NCBI GenBank assembly: GCA_013399305.1
Contig: VXAI01000035.1
Coordinates: 1,601,297 to 1,665,296 of the forward strand
From: Rostratula benghalensis
Lineage: Eukaryota > Chordata > Aves > Charadriiformes > Rostratulidae
Direction of reading: 5' to 3'
DNA length: 64,000 nucleotides
A program made the translations under genes and the position numbers. Below are positions 35,767 through 48,307 of the stretch, in pieces. The notes under the pieces were generated by a model. That model did no database searches. It worked only from the letters and a program-made list of their open reading frames with translations, and was not told where the DNA came from. Each line of letters starts with the position of its first letter. Positions within the stretch are counted from its first letter, which is position 1.

Positions 35767-37129
35767 GATTTGTTGAGAGTTTTTCAGGGACCGCAGTGTG
35801 AGAAACTTGTGTTGTTTTCCTGGGACTGAGCAGCAATCACAGTAATAATTATGATAACGATGATGAATGTTTCGAGGCGTTTTTCTGCTGATGATCCCAA
35901 AGCTGCGACAAACTCTGGGCAAGCAGCAATTCATCTGGAGATGAATTCCCAACCTATGGCTTTCTCAAAAGAGGCACATACACCAGGAAGGGGAAAAGTA
36001 CCGAGGAAGTCACTAATGGGGAGAAGTTGAGCCAGCAGAAGAGGCCACTTCCATTCCCTGTGAACACGAATCCCTGGCTGAAATGCAGTCCGGACTACCC
36101 AGCTTTGCAAGCCTCCGTCAGGATGGTCTCAGCCATGTGTGAGCCAGATACCAGCTCTGCATCTCCTCCAGAGGAGGACTGGTAGCTCTCATGTGGCCTG
36201 TTCAGCTTCTGGTTCCCAGAGGAGCCGAGACTGACTTTGCAGAGGTGTTGAGCTTTGACTGGCTCAGATTCAGGCTCTGAATTATCCCTTGTGAATAGTC
36301 AGACCCCAAAAAGCTGAGCTGATTTTCAGAGAGGAATTTCTAGTGAAGGAAATTAATTCATACAGGCTTTTTTCGAAGTGCTTTTGTTTAAAAACAATGT
36401 AAAAATATTAGAATTACTATTTGGCTGAAACTGCTGGATTTCTAAATGGTTTGTGCATGGAATGGAAGGAGAAAGGGTGAAAAATCACTGTTAGAAATAG
36501 CAGCGTTGACAGGTGGCACCCATGGTGAGAAGGTCTTGTGGATACACGGTTTTGCTGATGGCAGTACTCTGCAGGCTTCCAAACTCTTGAGCTTCAGGAC
36601 CAAATTCATAAACCCTTGTATGGGAGATGTTCAGTCCAGAGCTACGGACAGAGTGGAGAAGTGTTGTGGATGGAGCTGGGAAAGGTGCCCAGCATACATG
36701 GGGTGCTGGGACCTCATTTGCCTTCCTGGGGCACAGAACCAGCTATGTGCATACGTAATCCCATGGGCCCAAGTAGAGCTTTTCACCAGCTCTTCACCCT
36801 GCTCCAGAGCATCACCCATTCCTGCAGCGGTGTGCACCAACAGACTTCAGACAGAAAGTCTTTGTCTTCCTCTTCCTCGCTGTGTTTAAGTGACAACCAC
36901 AGCTCTCTCTTGGCTCCCATGCTGCAGCCGCCTGTTTCCACACTCAGCCAGTAACCCCCTCCTTCTCTCCACCTCTGCTGCTACTAAATAATTCAGATGC
37001 TGAAAAGCTTCCTTTTAAAATGCTCCTGGCTTCTGAGTACCCTTCGTGCACGGCAATTTTCTGCATTGTCTCCTTCTCTGCCTTCGGGTCATTTCTTATA
37101 GGCAGGAAACAAGAACAGGATGGCAAAGT

Positions 37130-37620
37130 TTGCACGAGATATATCTCTTCTTGCCTGGGAGAAAAGGCAGGCTGCAGACTCGGGCTACACTCACAAACAG
37201 CCCAAAAGCTGCAAAATATATCACCCCACTGCTCCCTCCAGCTGCGCGTTTTCCCGCTCTAACCCTCCGCCACGGGTTGTTTGCACAATCGGCCTCTTTG
37301 GAAATCACCCACCTTGAGGAGCTGCTCTTTGAAAATATCGCGGGGGAAAGACTTTAAAAAAGTTCTGGGAGGCAGCCGGGTGTCTGAGGTTGAGTACACA
37401 CTCACACCTAACTTCACCCTAACGGAAGCTGGAGTTGCGAAATGCGCTGCCTGCGTGGCACATGTCCCCCACAGCAGCCTTTTGTCATGTCTGGTGGGTA
37501 CACATGCACTGGTGGAAGCTGCCACGAGCTGTGCTCCTCGGTGACCTTTCCTTCGCAGACGGAAATGAACTTCTTCTCTTCATCCTGACATCTGCGAGCA
37601 ATCTGAGGCAGCTCCGTACC
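37130..37620. promoter_or_regulatory. CpG-rich patch, candidate regulatory element or unrecognised promoter
   Basis: About 19 CpG lie between 37243 and 37616, including GCGCG near 37244, TCGCGGGGG near 37339 and clusters near 37540-37565. CpGs are mostly sparse for several kb on either side. GC content is only moderately raised. Open frames exist in several overlapping phases on both strands, none with a recognisable family, which is what low stop density in GC-richer DNA gives. It could be a distal enhancer, a small orphan CpG island or the start of a non-coding transcript. Confidence 0.35.
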
Positions 37621-37806
37621 ACACAGCTTGGTTTCCTAATGTTTTGGTGAGGAAAGATCACGTGGGATGAACCGAGCGATATTTTCCAGTTTGCCCACAG
37701 GTCTCACCTCTGGTTCTAATCGCTTCCTGGAAACCAACAGCATGTCTATGGTGTACGATCAGAGGAAAAGCCAGATTTACTCAGCTATCTGGGGTTTTTT
37801 TCTTTC

Positions 37807-37823
37807 TTTTTTTTTTTTTTTTT
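37807..37823. repeat. poly-T tract, 17 nt
   Basis: Run of 17 T at the end of a T-rich stretch with two C interruptions. Simple repeat. Confidence 0.93.
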
Positions 37824-39057
37824 ACCCCAAAAGCTCTTCAGACTTGTGTGAATTCCTACTTTTCACGTGAGAAGTTAGTGTGAGGGCTTCATTAAGTAGT
37901 CATGGAAACACCTAAGGGAAAGAAGCAACCTAACAACCGACTTCCATGGAAGGGATAGAACAAATCTGGCCTCAATCAGAGGAACCTGGAGTCATTCTGG
38001 AATTTCATTGTGCATTGTGTCTTCTTACCCCAGATGTCACCCGCTTTCCTGGCTGAAGGGTCCGTTCCTACTAGCTCAGGCACATTCCAGATTTTCCACT
38101 TGAGAGTTTTGTCTTCTGAGATATTTCCCAGAGGGTGTGAGGAGAGGTGGACTGTGCTTGCAGGTCTGGCTCTGATGCTCCTTGTAGCCCGTGGAGGTCA
38201 CCAGCAATGTCACTACCAAGAATGTGCTTTGCCAGATTAATCAAGGCCAGATTCCCTGGGAGGGGTGGGATCCAGGAGACAGTGTTTCCAGCCTGCCTGG
38301 CCACATCCATTTGGCACACGCTGCACAGCCCCCATCTCTGCCCTTGCTGGGACTCCCCCCCAAGGAACGATGCTCCTACAGATACTGGCAATAAAGCTGC
38401 AATTAACCTCAGTGAGATCAGACCTTCTTCAGCTCAGAGCGATTCTGAAAATCCCAATTGTCTCATCTTCTTGGTCCACAGGTTCCCGTGGGATGATTTC
38501 TCTTCCTTTGCCTGCACTGGAGATGGAAATATCATATTGCTGGCTCGTGGTCCTGTAGGATCCCTCATCAGCACCAGGAGGCACAAATAAATAGCACTTA
38601 TTTGAAGTTTATCGGAGTTAAGATTGGGGCTTTAATTGGCTGATGTAAGGAGAAATATCTTGGGGTTTTGTGGGTGGCTGGATTCTCCTGTTGGTGAAGC
38701 AAGAAAAATGCCCTTCTGCCAACAGCTGTGTCAGGGCTTATCTCCTTTCTTCCACTTCTGGTTTGTTAATGCTAGATCCTGCTGGATGAGCGGAGCTGCC
38801 AGCCTTGCTTGCGCTTCCCAGCTCATCTGCACAGATTGCTTTCACAAATGGCAACGATCTCCTCTTTCTCTGGTGACTCTGCAAATACCATTTTAATAGG
38901 AGCATGTTTCCCAGTCCTCCCAGCTGCACCAAAGTGGCTTTTCCTCTAACAAGAAGTTAGTCCAAGGTTCTGCTGCAGCCCTGATGGTTAAGTTGGAGCT
39001 ATGGGGAGCTGCCAGGCAGGAGACATACTTCTCTCATGTTTCACTCCTCAATTGCTC

Positions 39058-39076
39058 TTTTTTTTTTTTTTTTTTT
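39058..39076. repeat. poly-T tract, 19 nt
   Basis: Uninterrupted run of 19 T. Simple repeat. Confidence 0.95.
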
Positions 39077-42000
39077 GCAACTTGAGCTCTTTATTTTTCC
39101 TTGCACAGGACCTGCAGTCACCGATGCTATCTGTGCACATCCCAGTTCATTTTGAGGGCTCGGCAAAGCTCCCCTCTGTTCAGGGAGCTGGGAAAAGATG
39201 CAGCTCTCCGGTTAAACCTAAAGTGAACACTTTGGGGTAGAAACTGCAGGGGAAAAAAAAAGCTTTTCTCTCCTCCATCCTCCCCGTGGGCACTGCTGCT
39301 CGCTTGCCTTTTCCCAAGAGCTTTCTCTGCTTTATTTTCATGGAGTCAAGGAAGCAACTGGCTCCTTGGGATTTACATGCCTTTGAGGTAAAGGCAGAGC
39401 AGCTTTGAGAGATGAATCCTTCTCTCTGCTGCCTGCTTTGTGGCTATCCTTATGAACCCAGGAGAGAGAGCTTTTGCAGCTCAAACTTTGCAGCCTTTTC
39501 CCATTGCTGTCTGAGCTCACACCTTCCCTTTGAAATGGAGAACGTGGCAAGCGGGTTTTGCCCAATGTCTTGGGCCTTAACCCAGCTTTTGCAAGGGATT
39601 CAAGATTTTTGTGGGCAGTTTCTGTTTTATCCCTCCCCTGACCCACTTTGCTGCTGTGCTTGGATAAATAATTTCTGCAGGGTAGGAAGTGCAGCCAAAG
39701 TAAGTAGCTTAATGTCTTTTCTCAGTAAAAATATAATAAAAATTATCAGTCTCAGATTCATTTTGAGACAAAATTAAAACTATGCTCAGACATGAGGGAA
39801 AAAATATCACAAACAAAAACTGCATAAAAAGCCTGGCTACAAAGTGGTTAGTGCCTTCCTGAGTTACTTATGTTCACGCAATAAAGTTGTGCTTTGAGTC
39901 GGGGTGTAAAGGCAAAGCGGTTTTCACCCAAACTTCACCCCGTGGCCTCATCAATCTCGTGTGGTCGCTTCATCCCATGTTGACCTTGTAGAGCTGAAAG
40001 CAAAATAGGGTGCAAGAAGATCGCTGTACTGATACCCTATCAGATTATTTCTGAGGGAGTCCACCACAGGGAGAGGCAGGGCACAGGCTGGAATATCTTG
40101 GCGTTTGCCTTTGGAGTCCCTGCAGTAAGTGCTGCTCTCATCACACCCAGAGACCCCCATGAGTCCACTCCTGAGACCTCAAGACTTCCCTTTTGCATTT
40201 AAATTCAAGAATGAGAAATGCAGCCCAGCACCTTCCTAGGAGATCTTGGGTGGATTTTGTCCACCCTGTAGAAGGAGTGATGGGATTCCTCTTCTGATAC
40301 ATGGGTTCTCCTCCTGTGGCTAAACAACTGTGTTCCTACCTAAGGACTTTGCAAAGAGAAAATTAACAAGACGTGGTGGTATCTCAACTGACATGAAATA
40401 TGAAGACACACAGTGTTTTTCTTCTCTTTCCAGTCCTCTGTCCTTTTTCCACTTTGACCTTAAGTGATGCCATTACAAGGAAAGATGGGGGTTTATTTCT
40501 GTGAAGGTTAGAACTGGTCCCCAGATGCCCTAATTCCCCATGGCAGTTACCTGATCATGTCTGCACACACTGCCAGCGCTCCAAAGCAGCCCATCTGCAG
40601 AAGCCTGAAGTTATGTCTGTCCTTGCTGATTCCAGATAATCAGGTAAAGTTTTGTTCATACCCCAAGGACAGATAATAAAATAAACGGAGGAATTCAGAT
40701 AAACTGGAGGCAAAACATAACCTCAAACTCATGTTTGGTTAGTGTAAATAAAGATGACATTTTTTACTTGTCATTAAATTTTATCTGATTCACTGTGTTA
40801 TCCCACCTTCCCTGTATGGCATTAATAAGCATTACGGATTTTTGTACCTTAAACCAATCTGGTAAGGCAATTTCATTTCTTCTCAGCAACACTTGTGGTT
40901 AAGAAACCCTCTCCATAATGGAAAAGACTGTAAAACATTTACTCATCTGCCCCAATAAAAGCCTGTCTGGGGATAAAGGGGAAAAGGAGAAAGTAATGAA
41001 TATTTTCCAGTACTCACCAAAGCTAGAATTTCACATGAAATTTTAATTCATCATCTATTTTTAATCCTAGACACCTGATCTGGGCAGGATGGTGTTTGTA
41101 TATCATGTATCCCACACACACACAATGCTGCTCAGAAAAACAGAGCCACATACCTTGCCAGGCATTACTTTGCACTTGGCAACCCATTGCATCCACATAT
41201 TGACATATTAATATACTTATACATTGAATTAATAGGATGGGGTCCTGCCAAGAGCAGAGAGCACAGCAGGGTGGAACTGCACGCTCTGCTGCTGTTCAGC
41301 ATTGTCCCTCCACCTGGATTGCCACACAAAGTATTACCCACAGAGGCTGGTGTCCCAGTTCTCCCCCATAAAGCACCAGTGTTGGGTGCAGTGAAGCATC
41401 CCAACCCCTTTTTAGGTTTTGCATCCCCTCCATGGAGCCCAGCTGTAGTCTGGCTCCTTGAAGGTTGGGGTTTTGTGCATCCCCACGTGGGGATGAAGCC
41501 TGGCGAGCTCAGCCCAGGCAGGTGCACAGCTCGGTGGACTCAAGCCCAGGGCCAGCTCTTCTCCTTCCCACGGCTGCATGCTCACCCCTCCGTCAGCACA
41601 GATTTATTTCCATGCTCGATTTGTAGGAACAAAAGAGCCAGATAAGAAATATGTTTTTAATAGGAATGTCACCCAATGAATGCTGAGGATCTTGATATCA
41701 GCCATTAAGTAAAAGCAGGGGTGGAATGAGCATCATTTGTCTGTTGCCAGCTTCTCCCAACTGGCTTTCATTTAAAGGAGGAGAAAAAGAAACCCAAATC
41801 ATTCCTAGCCAGGTAATAGTGAAATATATTTGTTGTCAGTAACAGGTCAAAATGCAGGGATATGTTATTCACAGCAAGCTGACTTCACATTTTCTGAGCT
41901 AAATGCTGGATCCCTTCCCTCAATTATTCACATATGTTTTCTGGTTTAATAATAACCCACATGCTGTCCCCTAAAGAAAGCTTGAAGTTTACAGGCTTCA

Positions 42001-42195
42001 TGATGTTCAACTATAATAGGTACCTCTGCTTGGCCAGATCTTGTTCCACAGGCTGAGCCAGTGAATCTCAGAAATCAAAGTAAGAAAAGCACCGGTATAA
42101 AGTGCATCCTGTTAAAGCATAAAAATAAACAATTTCCTCACCAGAGAGACTGCAGGTGAGGAAAGTTTAAATGATGCAGCTTCAGCAGAGTGACT

Positions 42196-42293
42196 TAAAG
42201 GAGAAACAAAGCAAGTGGTCACACTATATATAGCTAACTGATGGTAAAGGAGAAACAAAGCAAGTGGTCACACTATATATAGCTAACTGATGG
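42196..42293. repeat. perfect 49-bp tandem duplication
   Basis: Two identical 49-bp units, 42196-42244 and 42245-42293, lie head to tail. Each starts TAAAGGAGAAACAAAGC and ends GCTAACTGATGG. I find no mismatch, so the duplication is recent or maintained. Each unit carries CTATATATAG (42224-42233 and 42273-42282), a full match to the MEF2 consensus YTA(W)4TAR. The unit is not a multiple of three and has no coding signal. Confidence 0.97.
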
Positions 42294-42596
42294 TTTTCCC
42301 TCCAGCACAAAAATCTCTTGATTGTTCAGCGTGTTTGGAGGGGGCTGCCACCGTGTTCCCAGCGTGACACACTGCATTCCATGGTGAAACAGCTTCTATG
42401 GAACCTCAGGTGATCGATGGCCACGCTTGCTGCTTAGCAAGTGCTGGGTAAATGGTTTTGTCTGGTGTGGCGGCAGGTGACAGCAGAACTGCCCGGGTAA
42501 ACCAGTAAGTGCTCTGGTCTGAACAAACACAAAGTTTCTGTTACAAGGGCTGGAGCTGTGTGGCAGATGCCTGTCTTTGCCTTCTTGATCTCTTTT

Positions 42597-42660
42597 TTCC
42601 TTCCTTCCTTCCTTCCTTCCTTCCTTCCTTCCTTCCTTCCTTCCTTCCTTCCTTCCTTCC
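42597..42660. repeat. (TTCC)16 microsatellite
   Basis: Sixteen uninterrupted TTCC units, 64 bp, preceded by a T run and followed by ACCCTCTCTCC. Polypyrimidine on the plus strand and polypurine on the minus strand. The minus-strand reading gives an artificial Lys-Glu-Gly-Arg repeat frame, which is not a gene. Confidence 0.99.
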
Positions 42661-45600
42661 ACCCTCTCTCCTTTGGGCCTTCTGCAAAGCCAATCACTTT
42701 TCTGCCCACATAGACCTGGACTGCTTTTCTTGGCTCTTACCCTTTGAACCCCGCATGGGTGCAAGGCTTTGTTCACCTTCAGAATGGCAAAGGCAAAATT
42801 AAAATGAAAAGGCAAAATGAAAATTAAATTGCACAGGGGGAGTGTGAGCTGGCCTTGTATGACAACTCTTTCTATGCTGCTTCGGAGTTACCGTACAACC
42901 AACAGCCAAAGTCATGGACAGGTTTTACAGCTGATCAATAATAGAGAAATTATGGTCTGTTACCCCATATAAGAAGCATAAGGATGCTAAGGTTGGGGTC
43001 TATCTAGGAAAAAGTGAATTCAGTGGCAGTAGACAAGGTTGGAGCCAGATAAGGAGTAATTTGTGCTGTCAGGGATGTGCCAAGCAAGGAATGAGGGGTA
43101 GAAACAGCCCTGGTCAGAAAGTCCCATTCATTCCTCAAATCTCTGCTCACATCATCATTCATGTCTCATCTCCAGCTCTGTGGCATCAGGGAGGTGCCAG
43201 CTCAGGAGACATTGCCACAACGGGTGACAGTGACGCTGTGCTCATCATCATTAAAAATCCCCTTGGTCAGGTGTTGGATCCAGAGAACTGGGTTGCTCAC
43301 CAGTGGGGATTTCAGTTTCCAACGGGAAAAACAAACCAAACATTTTGAGACCACAGATGGCATTCACGTAACCAAATCCCATGTTCTCCCTGGAAAAAAA
43401 AGTTCAGCGGGAGATTTTTGACCATCACCAAATACGCATTCAACCAAAACAGATATGAAAGACCAAGGAGTTTTGGATTCCCCACCTCCCATGCCTCACC
43501 TCTGGGTGATGTCTCAGCAGGCAGGACAGCATCCTGCTACTGGTGAGCCCCCACATTCTTAAAGTGATCGCTTTCAAGTGTAATGCAGTAAAACCTCATA
43601 TAATTTCCATAAATCCTGCTGCCTGAACATTTTGAAACTGATTCACGCTGGGAAAAAAAAAAAAAAAACCAACAACTTACAAACACGTTATCTTGACAGG
43701 AGCAATTCTTGAAGCAGCAGGAGATAATGTAGCAGGGACTTTGAAAGGAGGTCATTATTATCCAGTAGCAGTTTTCTCTGCACATCTATGAAATTTACAC
43801 CAACGAGTCACAACCTTTCAAAAGAAAGAATGAAAAGTGCCCTGTAGGACAGGTGAGCTCCTCCCCAAGCCTCCCCATGACTATTTAGCTCCGGAGCTGC
43901 TTGCAGCCCTGCCAGCAAGGCTATTAGCTGAACAAGCCACGGATCCAGATGCCTCGGCTGGGAAAGAAAATGATCCAAGCTTCGACATATGGGTTTTGCT
44001 ACAGCTGCAGCCGCAAGTGCTGACTCCTTTGCTGGAGGACACAGAGGGGCCAGATGGAAAGAAAAGCAAAGCCACCACTGCTGCCCACAAAACCGGACGG
44101 TGAAAGGGCACGCATACTTCTGACAGCACGTAACTGCCCATGAGAGCACAGCTCCGGGGGTAACACGGCTCTGGTGAGCTCCAAGAGTTGTGCACAGGAC
44201 GCAAAAGACTCAAGGGTCTGCCAGTCTGGGCCTCCCAAGCATCCCCTGAGAGGCTGGAAGCTGTTTTGTTTCAGCTGGTGACATCCCTCTGTGCTAAAGG
44301 ATTGATTTTGCTGTTCAAGATTCTGATCTTTTTTTTTCCTTCTCGAAAGAATGACCTGGTTTTGGGAGTCCATTCTGCCTCAGGTCCTCCTTGGAGGGAC
44401 TTGCTTTCTGGAGGACATGCACCTCTGCGGACCCTTGCCTGGACGCCTAGAGAGGCTATCACAGCATCATGGATGGCAACTGGGACAGTATCTCTGGAGC
44501 CATTCTTAGACTTTTTAAGAGTTGTGTGCATCTGCCACACTTCAGAGATGTGGGAGAACCTCTGTGGGCACAAGCAGCCAGGTTTCAGCCAAATTTACCA
44601 AACCCAGACTGACAGATGGCCTTTCCTCCCCCCCAAAAAGAAAAGAGAGGAAGAGGATAAGGAAATTTATGAGTTTAGAATGAACTAAACTACTTTAATG
44701 AAGTATTAATTCTAAAATTAAAACAACAAATAAAAAAAGGAATAAAATAATGAAATGGATACAATATATACAAAACTGTTTCAAGCTCCCAGGCTGACAA
44801 TCACATCACCAGCAGCATCTGGAAAAGTCCCAGACAGGACTCAGTGACCGACAGGAGCTGGATTCCAGATCTGGAGCCAGGAATGCTCAGATCGGGGTCA
44901 AAGGCAGACGAACAGACAGGGTCCTCCTCAGACACCAGCCATTCAAGAAAGAGAGTTGACCGTTTGATTCCTCAGCTTTTCTACTGAGCCCAATGTGTGA
45001 ATGGGATGGAATACCCCAGTTGGTGAATTTTGGGTCACTTGTCCTGTCCACTCCTCCCTACAGATGTGACCCCTCTACATTTTTCTGCCTCCAACCCTCC
45101 AACAGGGCAAATAACGAAATTCCCTGCCCTTGGTTGTTCCAGCAGTAAGTAGAAGCAAGGGCTTCTCTGCACACCCACCAGTCCTTGGTACAATCAGGTC
45201 TTATCACTGCAAGAGTGAACAGTTTTCTGAACAATCTGCTATTCATTTCAGAGTTTAGTTAGATAGAAGAGGCCCAGCTAAAACAGTAAAATTGCTGAAC
45301 AAAATTGGTTCTGTTTTATCTCAAACCAGGACAAAGGGCAGAAGTCCAAATAGAGGACAACCTCGAGTAGCAGTGCCAGGCTCAGCAGCTCTGCCCTGTT
45401 CGTGAAAGCTCTGGCTCCTCTTGCTTAGTACGGAGCTGATACCCAGTGACAACCTCAACAGTAAACAAAACTGATGGTTTATGGCCTCATCTCAAGCATA
45501 GCATAGATTTCTGTGTGTGGCCCAGCCCTGGTTAGACCTGTCTGCCTACTAATGTTTTGCAGGTACATTTAACCCCTCCTGACTTCATACCCCACTTTCT

Positions 45601-45831
45601 TCCCATGAAAAGCAGCAGATGTTCCTCTCTGCACCTGACTGCAAATGTAAGAGGTGCAAGACATTTCAAATGCAACTTCTGCAGTGCCCAATCTAAAATT
45701 CTCCGCAGGTGGTGGTCCTAGTATTAAGAGGAATTGCAAAGCTGATCTACAGCTGAATGACAGAGTTAGCCTGGAAAACTCACAAACCAGCCCTAGTAGA
45801 TGGCATCAGACTTGAATGGTCTAGATACTCA
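42661..45831. other. non-coding unique DNA
   Basis: No gene recognised. The open frame at 44188-44688 (166 codons) begins at a TTG and has no recognisable domain. A frame at 43837-44103 has a protein-like mix of Leu, Ala, Pro and charged residues but starts at GTG and has no supporting splice or promoter context. A poly-A tract lies at 43653-43668. Sequence at 44690-44770 is very AT-rich. Confidence 0.6.
43653..43668. repeat. poly-A tract, 16 nt
   Basis: Uninterrupted run of 16 A followed by CCAACAAC. Simple repeat. Confidence 0.93.
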
Positions 45832-46120
45832 TGGAATCATAGAGTCGTAGAATGGTTAGAGTTGGAAGGGACCTTAAAGATCATCGAGTTCCAACACCCC
45901 TGCCACGGGCAGGGGCACCTCCTACCAGAGCAGGTTGCTCAAAGCCCCATACAGCCTGGCCTTGAACACTTCCAGGGATGGGGCATCCACAGCTTCTCTG
46001 GGCAACATCTTCCAGTGCCTCTCCACCCTCACAGTAATGATTTTTTCTTTCTAGTATCTAATCTAAATCTCCCCTCTTCCAATTTGAAACCATTACCCCT
46101 TGTCCTGTCAATGTATCCTC
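45832..46120 (-). mobile_element. CR1 LINE, 3' segment (antisense)
   Basis: About 290 bp match an avian CR1 in antisense. They begin with the tail (TGGAATCATAGAGTCGTAGA) and GGTTAGAGTTGGAAGGGACC. They continue with 'cacgggcaggggcacctcc', 'caaagccccatacagcctgg', 'cacagcttctctgggcaac' and 'aaaccattaccccttgtcct'. The match fades near 46120, the 5' truncation point. The 3' UTR wording ('gggacacctccca'-type block, here slightly changed) places it with the copy at 19201. Non-autonomous fossil. Confidence 0.97.
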
Positions 46121-48307
46121 CATCATGCAGATGGAAGACTTAAAAAGCTGAAGCAGGAGGGGAACAACAGACTTTTGGCCCTGGTCTCTGGTCCAGAGCA
46201 TTTCTCCTGGAATGCTGGTGGGCTCAGTTCTCATACAGCTGACATGCCTTGAGTTCATCCAGGTGGGATTTAGCATTGCCCTGAGACAGGTCACAGGAGC
46301 TCAGCTGCCCCCTGCAGATCCTTTGGTTTCCCATAAAGAAATTTTGGGTTAAATTAGTGAATCCTTGAGAAGAGCCCTCCTTTATAACTCTCCTTCCTGT
46401 ATATTTGCTTCCCCTCTTAAGGAAGTGCATCCCTACCTTTAACTGGGAATCGGAAAGATAAGTAATGCCAGGGAGGGAGTAATGTTGCCTTAACTGCTCA
46501 AAACACCTGGGAGAAGCTGGTTAGCTTGCACAGTTTCAGTGTGAAGGCTGGTTCAGCTCTTTGTGAATTTGTAGTAAATCAGCACTTCATAACAAGAACA
46601 AATGTTTCATTCTCACTTAAAAATTACTACGGTTAGAGGCTTGTAATGTGTAGTTTTCATGCAGGGGTTACATGACGGGAACTTAAATCTGTTCCATTTT
46701 CATCTATAATTTAAAATGTGTCATTTTGATCAATGAATTAGCAAAGGAACCCAGGATAATTTTGAAACTACCAGCTTAGTAAAGTTGTCTGACCTTGAAA
46801 ATAACCTTTCCAGTTTAGAAGCCTATAATAGCTTAACTATTAGCTAATCTCCTGGGAAACTTTTTCCCTAGGCAAAACTAGCATGGAAATACAACACCAG
46901 TAATAAGGTTTCCATCTTTCTTTTCTATCTTGATCTTTTTAATTAATTGCCACTCAGTAAAAACATAAGACTGGGAGGCAGGGGATAAAAATCCTTGCAA
47001 GGGGAGAGGCAGGAGCTAACTGTAGGCTGTTTCTATCCTTTACCTGCCTTTTTTGCATAGATTCATTAGGTGCTGAAATATATTTGCAATTGTTAAGGCA
47101 TAAGTGCGGCTTGATTGCTTGACACTTGTGGCTGAAAGCTGTGAAACAGATCACTTTGTAATGGAAAAAAGCTGCTCCTGCTTATAAAGGAGCAAACATT
47201 TTCAAACCTTGAATGCTTTGCAGGGTACCTCAACAAGCCCCTGAGAGCTTTTGTCTTACCCTTGTTTTGCAGTTGGCTCTTGGGTTCTGTGGGTTCTTTC
47301 TTTCTGGGGAAGGACAGTGTTTTTTCCAAGGGTGACCAAGGACTGCAAACGTGATTTGGTAGAGGAAAAGCAAAAAGTCATGTAGAAGCGAAGAGGAGAG
47401 GGCAGAAATTCAACAGAAACGTGGACTGATAGCTAGTATAAAACAGGTCTCAGGTTCCTAAGCATCCTTCTTAGTTTATTTTTCCAAAGTTTCTAGTGCC
47501 ATTTTATCTAATGGCCCTCTAACACAAGCATTAGGTTGAATTGGTGAGCGGTTCTCCCTCCAGCTTCACCTGGCTGATAAAGGGCTTCTCATTTTACTTA
47601 ATATGGATTTTGCACTATGTTTTTCTATTCTGTCTGGGGAAAAAAAAAAAATAGATAATCTGTCTTCTAGGCTAGCAGCAGTGTGACTTTTCCACTGCTA
47701 TAGCTCTCTGGCAACCCAGGGTGAGCTGATGGCAGTCCTCCTTCCAAGAAGGACAGGGGCATCACTGTGCCAAGCACCCAGGGAGGCCTTGGGTGTCTGC
47801 TCTGCTTCAGGCGCTGCTATCCCCACTGTTTCACCCTTTTAAACCTATTTAACTATCGCTGTTCTTGTAACAAGAAGCCAGAGGCATGCAACTGAAATGA
47901 AATATCCTTGCAAACCACAATATGACTATTTCCATTTTTAAAAAAATACCACTTAAAAAAATTTTTTTTAGTGTTTCTAAAGAGCTTAGTGAGACGTAAC
48001 CTTATTTGCAAGCATTCATTCTGCATCTTTTGTCAGACCAAAGATCATCCACCATGCAGGTGAAGTCACAGTTTATGTAGCAATAACATGGCTCCTGGGT
48101 GAAAAATATACAGAGTTTTGGTGCAAAGGGGGCCATGGGGGCTTCCCTCAGGCTTATCTTTAGCTGCTGAGGTTTATTTTGCGGGTCTGCACGACAAGCT
48201 TTTTGGCTATGTGAGTGAAGGTAAGTCCCTATCTCAGCAGGGTGACACAACCAGCATCTGCTCTGGCATCACCCGTCTAGGCTATTGATCTTCAAATATC
48301 TCCTTTC

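Larger units (their letters stand above)
27994..37129. other. non-coding unique DNA with simple repeats
   Basis: No gene or CR1 recognised in about 9 kb. Simple repeats are listed separately: poly-A at 29206-29225 and 35740-35766, poly-T at 31633-31649 and 35515-35530, and CAA-type arrays at 32357-32373 and 33494-33520. An open frame of 133 codons starting at 33490 begins inside the CAA array, whose reading as threonine codons explains its opening; it has no family resemblance. Confidence 0.65.
37621..42195. other. non-coding unique DNA
   Basis: No gene or dispersed repeat recognised. Poly-T tracts at 37807-37823 and 39058-39076 are the only clear repeats. AT-rich sequence at about 39690-39800 and 40660-40870 shows no family resemblance. 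The open frame at 41187-41645 has no recognisable motif and lacks an ATG at its 5' limit. Confidence 0.65.

Noticed and set aside
41187..41645. 152-codon plus-strand open frame
   Set aside because: It begins at TTG, overlaps another frame on the opposite strand, and has no recognisable family.
42396..42815. Minus-strand frame with Lys-Glu-Gly-Arg repeats
   Set aside because: The repeat is the (TTCC)16 microsatellite translated in antisense.
44188..44688. 166-codon plus-strand open frame
   Set aside because: It starts at TTG, shows no domain, signal or splice context, and its length is plausible by chance in 64 kb.
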